From: Agrobacterium leguminum
Lineage (GTDB): Bacteria; Pseudomonadota; Alphaproteobacteria; Rhizobiales; Rhizobiaceae
Assembly: GCF_015704895.1 (NCBI RefSeq)
Contig: NZ_JADQWB010000007.1
Span: 242,756 to 306,755, forward strand
DNA: 64,000 nt
Direction of reading: 5' to 3'
Below, in pieces: positions 19,016-27,704 of this stretch. The notes beneath the pieces were generated by a model. It did no database searches, was not told where the DNA came from, and saw nothing but the letters and a program-made list of their open reading frames with translations. The position numbers and the translations under genes are program-made. How positions within the stretch are numbered: position 1 is the stretch's first letter; each line of letters starts with the position of its first letter.

Positions 19016-20092
19016 ATGGCGCACAGCAATGAAAAAGCCACCGTTCTGGCGAGTCTGGATGAGCTGGAGCGGTTTTGCCGCACCGTTTTCCTGGCCGCCG
19101 GCACCGATGACGAAACGGCCGATGCGGCGACGCGCGCCATGATGCACGGTACAAGGCTCGGTGTAGACAGCCACGGCGTCCGCCTGCTCGCCCATTATAT
19201 TACCGCGCTCGAAGGCGGGCGTCTCAATCGGCGGCCGCAGATCCGCCGCGTTTCGGGCTTCGGCGCGGTGGAGACGATCGACGCCGACCACGCCCATGGC
19301 GCCCGCGCCACCTATGTGGCGATGGACAGCGCCATGGCGCTCGCGGAAAAATTCGGCATTGGCGCGGTGGCGATCCGCAACTCATCGCATTTCGGCCCGG
19401 CCGGCGCTTATGCGCTGGAAGCGGCGCGACAGGGCTATATCGGCCTCACCTTCTGCAATTCCGACAGTTTCGTGCGCTTGCATGATGGCGCCATGCGTTT
19501 CCACGGCACCAATCCCATCGCCATCGGTGTGCCGGCAGCGGATGACATGCCTTGGCTGCTGGATATGGCCACCAGCGCGGTGCCCTATAACCGTGTCCTG
19601 CTTTACCGGAGCCTCGGCCAGCAATTGCCGCAAGGTGTGGCCTCTGACGGCGACGGCGTCGATACCCGCGATCCCCATGCCGTTGAAATGCTTGCCCCGG
19701 TCGGCGGCGAGTTCGGTTTCAAGGGGGCGGCACTTGCGGGAATGGTCGAGATTTTCAGCGCTGTTCTCACGGGCATGAAACTCAGCTTCGATATCGCTCC
19801 CATGGGCGGGCCGGATTTTTCCACGCCGCGCGGGCTTGGGGCCTTCGTTCTGGCGCTGAAGCCGGAAGCGTTCCTGGAGCGCGAGGTGTTCGACGAGGGC
19901 ATGAAACGTTATCTCGAGGTCCTGCGCGGATCCCCCGTGCGGGAGGATTGCAAGGTCATGGCGCCGGGTGACCGGGAGTGGGCGGTGGCGGCAAGACGGG
20001 AAAGGGAAGGGGCCCCTGTCGATCCCGTCACGCGGGCGGCCTTCTCGGAGCTTGCCGTAAAATTCTCGGTCAACCCGCCCGCCTATCATTAA
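19016..20092 (+). CDS. Ldh2/MDH2-family NAD(P)-dependent dehydrogenase
   Basis: Oxidoreductase of the malate/L-lactate/ureidoglycolate dehydrogenase family, 358 aa. Family marks are GVDSHGVRLLAHY near residue 50, RNSSHFGPAGAYALEAA near residue 122, FHGTNPIAIGVP near residue 163 and FGFKGAALAGMVEI near residue 235. A GGAGG site lies eight bases before the ATG. Members oxidise malate, lactate, ureidoglycolate, 2,3-diketogulonate or Delta1-piperideine-2-carboxylate. The gene stands alone, between the FtsK-like gene and a convergent GGDEF-EAL gene. A ureidoglycine aminohydrolase 3.5 kb away makes a ureidoglycolate dehydrogenase worth testing, but this is weak. Confidence 0.85.
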   Translation: MAHSNEKATVLASLDELERFCRTVFLAAGTDDETADAATRAMMHGTRLGVDSHGVRLLAHYITALEGGRLNRRPQIRRVSGFGAVETIDADHAHGARATYVAMDSAMALAEKFGIGAVAIRNSSHFGPAGAYALEAARQGYIGLTFCNSDSFVRLHDGAMRFHGTNPIAIGVPAADDMPWLLDMATSAVPYNRVLLYRSLGQQLPQGVASDGDGVDTRDPHAVEMLAPVGGEFGFKGAALAGMVEIFSAVLTGMKLSFDIAPMGGPDFSTPRGLGAFVLALKPEAFLEREVFDEGMKRYLEVLRGSPVREDCKVMAPGDREWAVAARREREGAPVDPVTRAAFSELAVKFSVNPPAYH

Positions 20093-20134
20093 AGCGGCCC
20101 GCAGCTGACGGCGGCGTTCCGCCGTCATACAGGA

Positions 20135-22129
20135 TTAGGCGGGGCGCAGCAGCATGTTCGGGCGCGGATAGGGCGCTGCCGCCGCGCCCAGCCTTTCGGC
20201 GCCGATGGGGCGACCGATATAATAACCCTGCGCGTAGTCGATCTCCATCTGACGCACGAGCCTCAGCTGTTCCTCGGTTTCGACGCCTTCGATCAGGATC
20301 TTGTGGCCGCGATTGCGGATGAGGCGGATCATGTCCTGCAGCATCGCCCGGCCACGCGGGGTCTTGCTGTCGTGCAGGAAGGAGCGGTCGATCTTGACGG
20401 TATCGAAATCCGTCATGCGCAGCCACGAAAGGCCGGCAAAACCCGTTCCGAAATCATCCAGCCAGATATTGATGCCGAGCGTTTTCAGGTCGTTGAGACA
20501 ACGCAGCACGTCCGAATGCATTTCCATGTCGACGCCTTCGGTGATTTCGAAGGCGAGCCTGTTGCCGGCAATTCCCGCCTCCACGAGAATGGCGGCCACC
20601 GAGGTGGCGAAACCCGGATTTTTCAATTGCATCGGCGATACGTTGACACTGACGACGGCCACCTTGTCATCTGCCAGTATCTGTTTGCAGACGGTCTTGA
20701 TGGTCCACAGGCCCAATTCCATGATCGTGCCGGTGCGTTCGGCAATCGGAATGAAAATACCGGGTGCGACTGGATTGCCATCCAGCAGGCGAAGCCGCAT
20801 CAGCGCTTCGACCCCCGCAGTCTCATTGGTCGAAATGTTGAGAATAGGCTGATAGACGAGGGAAACGAGATCTTCCGCGACGGCGATTTTCAGCAGGGCG
20901 GCAATGTTTTCCGTCTCGTCGCTGGTCTGCGGATCGTCCGGATCGAACAGCTTCATGCAGTTGCGGCCATTGCCCTTGGCTATATAGAGCGCGCGGTCGG
21001 CCTCGTTGATGATCTTTTCCAGCTTGCCGTCCGCATTGGGACGGGTGAAGGATGCACCGATGCTGACGGTGACGATGAAGGTGCCATCCCGGCGCTGGTC
21101 ATGCGCAAGCGACAGGTCTTCAACGGTGTGGCGGATCGTTTCGGCAAGCTCACCCACCTGCTGCTTGGACTTGAACGGCGCCAGCACGATGAATTCCTCC
21201 CCGCCATAGCGGCCGATGGAAGCGCCGTGTTCGGTGATCGCATCCTGCAGGGCGTTGCCCACTGTCACCAGGCACTTGTCGCCTTCCTGGTGGCCGTAAC
21301 GGTCGTTGTATTTCTTGAAGAAGTCGACATCGATCAGGAAAACGGCAAAGCCTTCTTCCTTCCTGATCCAGTTGTCCCACAGCAGGCGCAGATGGTGGTC
21401 GATGGCGCGGCGGTTCTGCAGGCCGGTCAGGGAGTCGGTATTGGAAAGCCGCAGCAGCGCCTGGCCACGTTCGTCCGCCGCCTTTTGCTGGGCCTTCGCC
21501 TCAAGCCCGTTGACGAAGACGTGGTAGCGCTCCCGGTTCAGGTTCCAGTTCACGTAAGAGGTGAAGACGAAACAGGATATGTAGAAGGTGCCGAAGGCGA
21601 ACTTGTAGAAGCTGTCTTCGGGAAACTGCGTGGCCGCCAGAAAATAGGTAACGAGAATGATTCCTGAAGACACCAGCGACAGATGGAAGCGGAAGGTGAA
21701 AAACAGATTGGCGCCCATCATGAAGATCGCCCCGAAAACCATGTAATAGGACATGTTTTCGGTATTGTCGGTCAACAGCGAAGGCAGCAGCCAGCCGATA
21801 TAGCCCATGACGAGAGCGGTGGCGCAGGTGAGATCGAGCGCGGTGGTGCTGGCGCCCTTGCTTAGCTGAATCTCCAGCGTCAGCAGGGATGACAGGACAA
21901 CAATCAGGCGTGCGATAATGGTGTAAAAAGCAACGTCGGGTATCAGAATGATGTCGGTTGCGGCAAACAGCAGATAGATGAAGACAGCGGTCCACAGGCC
22001 CCGCCGGATCGAACCGCGGCGGCTGCGCTCACCTTCCTGCTGGTAAAGGGCAAGGAGTTCATCAGAAAACCGGGAGTCCGGCCGCCGATAGTCTTGCTGT
22101 CCACTCACCTCTCCCAATGTGTGCTTCAT
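20135..22129 (-). CDS. Membrane-bound GGDEF-EAL protein (c-di-GMP synthesis and breakdown)
   Basis: About 664 aa. Residues about 40-210 form a block of membrane helices. A GGDEF domain follows, with active-site RYGGEEF near residue 308, so cyclase activity is plausible. The EAL domain begins with GVEALMRL near 440 and keeps the metal and catalytic residues seen in FEITEG, LDDFGTG, KIDRSF and EGVETEEQ, so phosphodiesterase activity is plausible too. The frame opens at an ATG at 22141, but the ATG at 22129 has a better ribosome-binding site (GGGAAAG). It is divergent from the methyltransferase gene. Confidence 0.92.
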   Translation of the reverse strand: MKHTLGEVSGQQDYRRPDSRFSDELLALYQQEGERSRRGSIRRGLWTAVFIYLLFAATDIILIPDVAFYTIIARLIVVLSSLLTLEIQLSKGASTTALDLTCATALVMGYIGWLLPSLLTDNTENMSYYMVFGAIFMMGANLFFTFRFHLSLVSSGIILVTYFLAATQFPEDSFYKFAFGTFYISCFVFTSYVNWNLNRERYHVFVNGLEAKAQQKAADERGQALLRLSNTDSLTGLQNRRAIDHHLRLLWDNWIRKEEGFAVFLIDVDFFKKYNDRYGHQEGDKCLVTVGNALQDAITEHGASIGRYGGEEFIVLAPFKSKQQVGELAETIRHTVEDLSLAHDQRRDGTFIVTVSIGASFTRPNADGKLEKIINEADRALYIAKGNGRNCMKLFDPDDPQTSDETENIAALLKIAVAEDLVSLVYQPILNISTNETAGVEALMRLRLLDGNPVAPGIFIPIAERTGTIMELGLWTIKTVCKQILADDKVAVVSVNVSPMQLKNPGFATSVAAILVEAGIAGNRLAFEITEGVDMEMHSDVLRCLNDLKTLGINIWLDDFGTGFAGLSWLRMTDFDTVKIDRSFLHDSKTPRGRAMLQDMIRLIRNRGHKILIEGVETEEQLRLVRQMEIDYAQGYYIGRPIGAERLGAAAAPYPRPNMLLRPA

Positions 22130-22141
22130 GCACTTTCCCAT

Positions 22142-22445
22142 AGTGTTGCGTATACTTTATTAAGTAACTGCTTATTCCACTTTTCCGTGTGCTGTCGCAC
22201 CCAGTGCGGGTTCCCGTCGATCTCTGCCGATGCGTGCGGAGAACATGGAAAGGAAGAACGCATCATACGTTCGCAACATTAAGTTTCACTAAATCGCGTA
22301 TCTGCTTTCTCCCGTCCTCACGAGTGTGACCAAAAAAATACGCTAATCTACTAATGTATCCCTACACCGCTCAAAAATCGAAAGCGAGTGGCCTTCCGCC
22401 TCCCAGAAACGTATAGTTAACAATGTGTTAATACTGGAGGCTGAA
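22142..22445. promoter_or_regulatory. Divergent region between GGDEF-EAL and methyltransferase genes
   Basis: The roughly 300-base gap is clearly richer in A/T than its flanks (for example 22146-22190 and 22270-22345), as expected for two back-to-back promoters. No named operator and no credible small gene was found. Confidence 0.4.
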
Positions 22446-23492
22446 GTGGTGCGGGTAAAGAAGAAAAATCTTGACGGGGCAAGTCTGATTACCCCGGATA
22501 CTGTCGCAAAAGAGATTTTTGCACGCAGAACGGAAACATTCGATGAGCAGTTCGCAGTTGCGAAAGCAGAGATTGCGCTCATTCTCGAATTGGCACAGCA
22601 GCAATTCGACAATCGTGTTTCAGCACGTGAGATAATACATAGAACGGCGGGTGCACTGCATGCCCTGCGGGAGAAGCTCCACTCCAGCGTGTGGGCTGAA
22701 CTGATTCCGCTGGTGCAGAATCACCCCGTTTCGGTCCATTTTCTGGAGGACCCGTTCACGCGCTGGTCTTTCGAAAAGCCGCGGGGTTATTCGGGCGATG
22801 CGCAGCTGCTCGATTTCATTTATGGCCACGACAGTGTTGCCGAACTGGTAAATAACGCCACGCCGCTCGGTGCTGCCCTTTACGACTACACCAGGGATGC
22901 CAGTTCCTCGGTCGCCGTGCGCGAGCGGCGCGATTTGCTGACGCGGTTCGTCGATGAGGCCGCGGCCCGGCACGGTAATGAGACGGAAATCCTCACCATC
23001 GCTTCCGGCCATCTGCGCGAAGCGGATGCCTCCGTGGCGCTGAAAGAGGGTAAAATCAAGCGCTGGGTGGCGCTCGATCAGGACCCCTTGAGCGTCGGTT
23101 CCGTCGCCCGCGATTTCAACGGTAGCTGCATCGAGGCGATCGACGGTTCCGTGCGCGATATCGTCCTGCGTACGCAGGAACTCGGCACTTTCGACCTGAT
23201 CTACGCGGCCGGTCTCTACGACTATCTGAACGACCGCGTGGCGATCAAACTCACGCGGCGCTGCATGGAAATGCTGAAACCCGGCGGCATGTTCCTCTTC
23301 GCCAATTTCTCGGAAGACATCGTCGTCGACGGTTACATGGAAACCTTCATGAACTGGGCGCTGCTGTTGCGCTCCAAGGCGGATATGTGGCGTATCGTCA
23401 ATGCCAGCGCCGATCCTGCAAGCATTGAGGCTGATGTGTTCTTCGGAGAGAACCACAATATCGTCTATGCCACGATGCGTAAGAAGGCGTGA
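22446..23492 (+). CDS. Class I SAM-dependent methyltransferase, PhcB-like
   Basis: Protein of about 348 aa. The N-terminal third is helical and leads to RWSFEKPRGYSGDAQLLDFIYG (near residues 107-128), which resembles the RGYPGD motif I recall from the PhcB family that makes 3-hydroxypalmitate methyl ester signals. The C-terminal half is a Rossmann methyltransferase: LTIASGHLREAD is the SAM loop, WVALDQDPLSV carries the acidic ribose-binding residue, and FDLIYAAGLYDYL is motif IV. The start is GTG at 22446 after a GGAGG site; an upstream GTG at 22425 is weaker. The assignment to a fatty-acid ester signal is inference. Confidence 0.78.
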   Translation: MVRVKKKNLDGASLITPDTVAKEIFARRTETFDEQFAVAKAEIALILELAQQQFDNRVSAREIIHRTAGALHALREKLHSSVWAELIPLVQNHPVSVHFLEDPFTRWSFEKPRGYSGDAQLLDFIYGHDSVAELVNNATPLGAALYDYTRDASSSVAVRERRDLLTRFVDEAAARHGNETEILTIASGHLREADASVALKEGKIKRWVALDQDPLSVGSVARDFNGSCIEAIDGSVRDIVLRTQELGTFDLIYAAGLYDYLNDRVAIKLTRRCMEMLKPGGMFLFANFSEDIVVDGYMETFMNWALLLRSKADMWRIVNASADPASIEADVFFGENHNIVYATMRKKA

Positions 23493-23584
23493 CATCCTTC
23501 GGGCCAGTCTCTGCTTGCCAATAACCATTTGATTAAACGCCGGCGCGGGCCTAAGAATCCGCGCCGAATGCGTTGCAGAATGGA

Positions 23585-24409
23585 ATGGCTGAAATGAAGA
23601 GATATTATTCGGATATGGGCGGTCTGCCGGGACAGACGGAACTTCTGTCGAGCAAGGCGGTGTTCAAGACCGCCTATGCGGTCATCCCCAAAACCGTCAT
23701 GTCCGATATCGTGACGAGCGTGCTGCCGCACTGGACCGGCACTCGCGCGTGGATCATCGCCCGGCCGATGACAGGTTTCTCCGAAACCTTCGCGCAATAT
23801 ATCGTCGAGGTACAGCCGGGCGGCGGCAGTGAGCGGCCGGAACCGGACGCAAGGGCGCAAGCGGCGATCTTCGTCGTTGACGGCGAAATGACCGTGGAAT
23901 TCGAGGGCGTGCAGCATGCGTTGCGGGAGGGTTCCTTCGCCTTCCTGCCGGCCGGTTTCCGCTGGCAGCTTCGCAATTCGGGCAAGGCGCCGGTCAAGTT
24001 CCACTGGGTCCGCAAAGCGTTTCAGGCGGTCGAGGGGCTGGAGCCGCCGCCGGCGATCTTCACGCATGAGGATGAGCACGCTTTGTCGGCCATGCCGGAT
24101 ACGGACGGCAAATGGGCGACGACCCGCTTCATCGATCCGGAAGATGTGCGTTACGACATGCATCTCAACATCGTCACCTTCGAGCCGGGTGCGACCATTC
24201 CTTTCATGGAAACCCATGTAATGGAACACGGCCTTTATGTGCTGGAAGGCAAGGCCGTCTACCGGCTGAACGAGGACTGGGTGGAAGTGCAGGCGGGCGA
24301 CTTCATGTGGCTGCGCGCCTATTGCCCGCAGGCCTGCTATGCGGGTGGGCCGGGCCGCTTCCGTTACCTGCTTTACAAGGATGTGAACCGGCACGTGAAG
24401 CTCTGGTAA
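23585..24409 (+). CDS. allE: (S)-ureidoglycine aminohydrolase, bicupin
   Basis: Bicupin enzyme of allantoin breakdown that releases ammonia from (S)-ureidoglycine to give (S)-ureidoglycolate. It is about 274 aa. The N-terminal cupin contains AIFVVDGEMTVEFEG. The C-terminal cupin has the Mn-binding cluster ETHVMEHGLYVLEGKAVYRL near residues 214-233, very close to E. coli AllE (ETHVQEHGAYILSG), and ends YKDVNRHVKLW where AllE has SKDCNRDVEI. Two ATG starts (23585, 23594) are possible. No allantoinase or allantoate amidohydrolase gene is in the window, so the pathway would be scattered. Hairpins flank the gene on both sides (23541-23566 and 24438-24468). Confidence 0.87.
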   Translation: MAEMKRYYSDMGGLPGQTELLSSKAVFKTAYAVIPKTVMSDIVTSVLPHWTGTRAWIIARPMTGFSETFAQYIVEVQPGGGSERPEPDARAQAAIFVVDGEMTVEFEGVQHALREGSFAFLPAGFRWQLRNSGKAPVKFHWVRKAFQAVEGLEPPPAIFTHEDEHALSAMPDTDGKWATTRFIDPEDVRYDMHLNIVTFEPGATIPFMETHVMEHGLYVLEGKAVYRLNEDWVEVQAGDFMWLRAYCPQACYAGGPGRFRYLLYKDVNRHVKLW

Positions 24410-24437
24410 CGGGCGTCATATCGGCAAAACCCATGAA

Positions 24438-24468
24438 TTATCGCGCAATCCGGCGGTTTGCGCGATAA
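24438..24468. terminator. Hairpin after the allE-like gene
   Basis: An 11-bp perfect stem TTATCGCGCAA/TTGCGCGATAA (24438-24448 with 24458-24468) with a 9-base loop lies 28 bases after the stop codon. No T run follows on either strand, so it may be a weak or factor-dependent terminator or an RNA-stabilising structure. Confidence 0.5.
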
Positions 24469-24575
24469 ATGCTTGCGTTAAATCGAATATCACTAATAAA
24501 TCCGGTTATGCGGGCGGCTATCGCTGTTCCGCACCGTTTCGGCATTCGCCTGCTATCCTTGAGAAGACCTCCCGT

Positions 24576-26081
24576 ATGAATGAGATAATCGATACCAATG
24601 TCTTCAATCTTGCCCCCGTGGCGATGTGGATCGAGGATTTCAGCGAGGTGAAAAGCCAGTTCGATATCTGGCGATCGCAGGGCGTCGAGGATATCCGGGC
24701 GTTTCTTCTGGAAGATTTATCGAGGGTGGCGGCCTGCTCGCAGAAAATCCGCGTGATCAAGGTCAACGCCAGGACGCTGGAACTGTTCGAGGCCCGCGAT
24801 CAGGCGCATCTCATCGACAATCTCCATCGGATTTTTCGTGACGACATGCTGGAAAGCCATGTGAACGAGCTTTCCGAACTCTGGGCGGGCAAGACGGAAT
24901 TCACCAGCAACGCGGTCAATTATTCAATCGGCGGCAAGCGGCTGGATATCCAGTTGCGCGGCGCGGTCATACCCGGCCATGAAGAAACCCTCGGGCGGCT
25001 GCTTTTGACCACCGAGGATGTGACGGAGCGGGAGGAGGCGCGCCGCAAGGAGCTTCTCAACCGCCGTTACGCCGAAGGCATGTTCAAACATTCGCCCGTT
25101 TCCCTGTGGGTGGAGGATTTCAGCCGGGTGCGGCGGCTGATCGAGGAGGTCAGGGAGCGCGGCATCATCGATTTCCGCGTGTTCATGGATGTGCATCCCG
25201 AATTCGTGCGGCAATGCATGAGCGAAATCCGCGTCATCGACGTCAACCGCGCGACGCTGGACCTGTTCTGCGCGCCGGACCGGCAGGTTCTGTTGCAGCG
25301 ACTCGGCGATATTTTCCGCGGCGAGATGGAAAAGCCGTTCCGGGAACAGCTGATGGAGCTTTGGAACGGCAATCTCACCCACCATCGCGAGGTGGTGAAT
25401 TACGCGCTTGACGGTTCGGAGCGGCATGTGCTCCTGCATTTTTCCGTCTTCCCCGGCCATGAGCGCGACTGGTCGCTGGTGCAGGTGGCGCTGACGGACA
25501 TTACCGCGCGCAAGAAGGCGGAAGCCTATCTCGAATATCTTGGCAAGCACGATGTGCTGACCAAGCTGCACAATCGCGCCTTCTATTCGGACGAGCTGAA
25601 CCGGCTGGAGCGCAGCGCGCTCAGGCCGGTTTCGGCCATCGTCATCGATCTCAATGGCCTGAAGGACGCTAACGACAAGCTGGGACACGATGCTGGCGAC
25701 GCATTGTTGCGGCGTGTGGGCGAGGTGCTGAATGGCGTGGTGACCGCGCCGAACCATGCCGCGCGCATCGGCGGCGACGAATTCGCCATCCTTCTTCCCG
25801 GCGCCGACAGGCAGGTGGCCGCCGCCATGGTCGAGACCGTTTATGAATTGCTGAAGATCAACAACCAGTTCTATTCCAGCGCGCCGCTCAGCCTGTCGCT
25901 GGGCGTGGCGACCAGCGAGGCCGGCGAGACGATGGAATCGCTGGTGCGCCGCGCCGATATGAATATGTACGAGCAGAAGAACGCCTATTACGCGGCCCTG
26001 CGCAACAGATCCGCCGACAATAACGACACGACGAAACCCGGCCCGCAGTCGGAAGCCTCCTCGCTGAAGCGTCTGTCCTAA
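24576..26081 (+). CDS. Diguanylate cyclase with two tandem PAS-like domains
   Basis: A 501-aa soluble signalling protein. Residues about 8-150 and 168-312 are two similar sensor units; compare VAMWIEDFSEV with VSLWVEDFSRV and IRVIKVNARTLELF with IRVIDVNRATLDLF. A GGDEF domain begins with KHDVLTKLHNRAFYS near residue 325 and has an intact IGGDEFAI site near residue 398, so it should make c-di-GMP. The C-terminal 25 residues are polar and disordered. No membrane segment is present. It is the third signalling gene in this 6-kb stretch. Confidence 0.9.
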   Translation: MNEIIDTNVFNLAPVAMWIEDFSEVKSQFDIWRSQGVEDIRAFLLEDLSRVAACSQKIRVIKVNARTLELFEARDQAHLIDNLHRIFRDDMLESHVNELSELWAGKTEFTSNAVNYSIGGKRLDIQLRGAVIPGHEETLGRLLLTTEDVTEREEARRKELLNRRYAEGMFKHSPVSLWVEDFSRVRRLIEEVRERGIIDFRVFMDVHPEFVRQCMSEIRVIDVNRATLDLFCAPDRQVLLQRLGDIFRGEMEKPFREQLMELWNGNLTHHREVVNYALDGSERHVLLHFSVFPGHERDWSLVQVALTDITARKKAEAYLEYLGKHDVLTKLHNRAFYSDELNRLERSALRPVSAIVIDLNGLKDANDKLGHDAGDALLRRVGEVLNGVVTAPNHAARIGGDEFAILLPGADRQVAAAMVETVYELLKINNQFYSSAPLSLSLGVATSEAGETMESLVRRADMNMYEQKNAYYAALRNRSADNNDTTKPGPQSEASSLKRLS

Positions 26082-26118
26082 CGGGGAGTGAGGGCGTCGT
26101 GGGGCATTCCCTTAGCCC

Positions 26119-26213
26119 CGACGTTATCCTCGGCCCCGTGCCGAGGATCTAATCACGTCGAATAAAATCAATCGGTTGCAGATCCTCGGGACAGGCCCGA
26201 GGATGACGTCGAG
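26119..26213. repeat. Palindromic intergenic repeat, ATCCTCGG type
   Basis: Two short inverted repeats built on ATCCTCGG/CCGAGGAT (about 26127-26149 and 26181-26203) are bracketed by ACGTT/ACGTC ends. The layout of two palindromes with a spacer resembles the RIME-like elements elsewhere in the window, but the sequence family differs. Confidence 0.6.
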
Positions 26214-26431
26214 AGAATGTTTATCCCCGGAATCTAAACCGCGCAGCGATGGTTTGGACGTGACGAAAGCAGCGGAAAGCTTCATTCGTCCGGCTGTCGC
26301 CTCCGGCTCGTCGGGATATGTCCTGCCTTGAACGCCAGTTAGTCCTCCGTTCCCAATTACAGCGCTCTCCGCAAGCCGTCTCACACGCCTTCACAAGCGC
26401 GTGAGAGGGCTTTTGCGCTGCAACAATTTCG

Positions 26432-26469
26432 TTGCTGAAGTTTTACATACGTCTTAGTATGTATGTAAA
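26432..26469 (+). promoter_or_regulatory. Efflux-operon promoter with AcrR-type operator
   Basis: Perfect 9-bp arms TTTACATAC (26442-26450) and GTATGTAAA (26461-26469) are separated by 10 bases. This gives the TACATAC-N10-GTATGTA pattern that I recall for the E. coli AcrR box. A possible -35 TTGCTG (26432-26437) and -10 TAGTAT (26455-26460), 17 bases apart, place the operator over the promoter. The likely ligand is the TetR protein at 30958. Confidence 0.82.
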
Positions 26470-26500
26470 TGTGACATTTTTTATGAATTCGGAGCGCAGT

Positions 26501-27691
26501 ATGGCGAAGAGATTGGGGCAGATCGCGGCGGTGTTGTTGACGGGCATCGTTCTTGTCGGATGTAGCGATGAGCAGGCGTCCGCGCCCGGCGCGCCGCCGC
26601 CCGGTGCGGTGAAGATCGTGACGGTGAGCCAGGAAGAACTGCCCATCACCAACGAATTGCCGGGACGCATTGCGCCGACGCGGCTTGCCGAAGTGCGCCC
26701 GCGTGTCTCCGGCATCATCGTGGAGCGGGTGTTTGAGCAGGGCTCGCTGGTGACGGAAGGCGATGTTCTCTATCGGATCGATCCCGCGCCGTTCCAAGTG
26801 CGCGTCGACAGCGCCGAGGGCACGCTGCGCCGGGCGCAGGCCGCGCAGCTTCAGGCGCGGCAGACGGCCGACAGGCAGCAGCAGCTGCGCCGTTCCAACG
26901 TCGGTTCCCAGCAGGAATTCGACAACGCCATCGCCCAGCTGGCGCAGGCGGATGCCGAGGTGGCCGTGGCCGAAGCCGGCGTCGCGGAAGCGAAGCTCAA
27001 TCTGCAATATGCCGATGTCAAAGCCCCGATCAGCGGCCGCATCGGTCGCGCGCGTATTACGGAAGGCGCCCTTGTCAGCGCAACCGGCTCTGAAAATCTG
27101 GCGACGATCCAGCAGCTCGATCCGATCTATGCCGACTTCACCCAGCCGGCGGCCGATCTTATCCGCCTGCGCAAGGCCCTGCAGGATGGCAAGCTGATGA
27201 CCGGCCCGAACGAAGCCGAAGTCAACCTTCTGTTCGATGACGGCAGCCGTTACCCGCTGCCCGGCCGCCTGCTGTTTTCCGAAGCGGCGGTAGATGAAAC
27301 CACCGGTCAGGTGACGCTGCGCGGTGAGTTCCCCAACCCGAACGGCGATCTGCTGCCGGGCATGTATGTCCGTGTGCAGATCCAACAGGGTATCCAGAAG
27401 GCGGCCTTCGCGGTGCCGCAGCAGGCGGTTCAGCGCGATGCCGGCGGGCAGGCGAGCGTGCTCGTCGTCAATGCCGAAGACACGGTGGAGCAGCGGCGCG
27501 TCAGCGTCGGCCGCTCCATCGGCGATCGCTGGGTGATTTCCGAGGGTCTGAAGGATGGCGACCGCGTCGTGGCCGAAGGTTTCCAGAAGACCGCTCCGGG
27601 CGCGAAAGTGAAGCCGGAACCGTGGTCCGATGAGGCCGATGTCGCCACTGCCGCTGACAGCGAGAGCGCGGCTCCGGCTGCGAAGCAATAA
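26501..27691 (+). CDS. RND efflux membrane-fusion lipoprotein, AcrA-like
   Basis: Periplasmic adaptor of a multidrug efflux pump, 396 aa. A lipoprotein signal ends LVGC with Cys21 as the lipidated residue. The lipoyl half-motifs (GIIVERVFEQGSLVTEGDVLYRIDPAPF and ADVKAPISGRIGRARITEGALV) flank a coiled-coil of about residues 95-160. The ATG at 26501 has GGAG seven bases upstream; the frame is open further upstream but that part overlaps the operator. The pump gene follows after 13 bases. No TolC-type outer-membrane gene is nearby. Confidence 0.93.
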   Translation: MAKRLGQIAAVLLTGIVLVGCSDEQASAPGAPPPGAVKIVTVSQEELPITNELPGRIAPTRLAEVRPRVSGIIVERVFEQGSLVTEGDVLYRIDPAPFQVRVDSAEGTLRRAQAAQLQARQTADRQQQLRRSNVGSQQEFDNAIAQLAQADAEVAVAEAGVAEAKLNLQYADVKAPISGRIGRARITEGALVSATGSENLATIQQLDPIYADFTQPAADLIRLRKALQDGKLMTGPNEAEVNLLFDDGSRYPLPGRLLFSEAAVDETTGQVTLRGEFPNPNGDLLPGMYVRVQIQQGIQKAAFAVPQQAVQRDAGGQASVLVVNAEDTVEQRRVSVGRSIGDRWVISEGLKDGDRVVAEGFQKTAPGAKVKPEPWSDEADVATAADSESAAPAAKQ

Positions 27692-27704
27692 GGACCGATT
27701 TCTC

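Noticed and set aside
16187..19297. Very long open frame on the minus strand opposite the FtsK-like gene
   Set aside because: Its protein is Arg, His, Asp and Gly-rich without any domain, and it is explained by the codon bias of the FtsK-like gene on the other strand.
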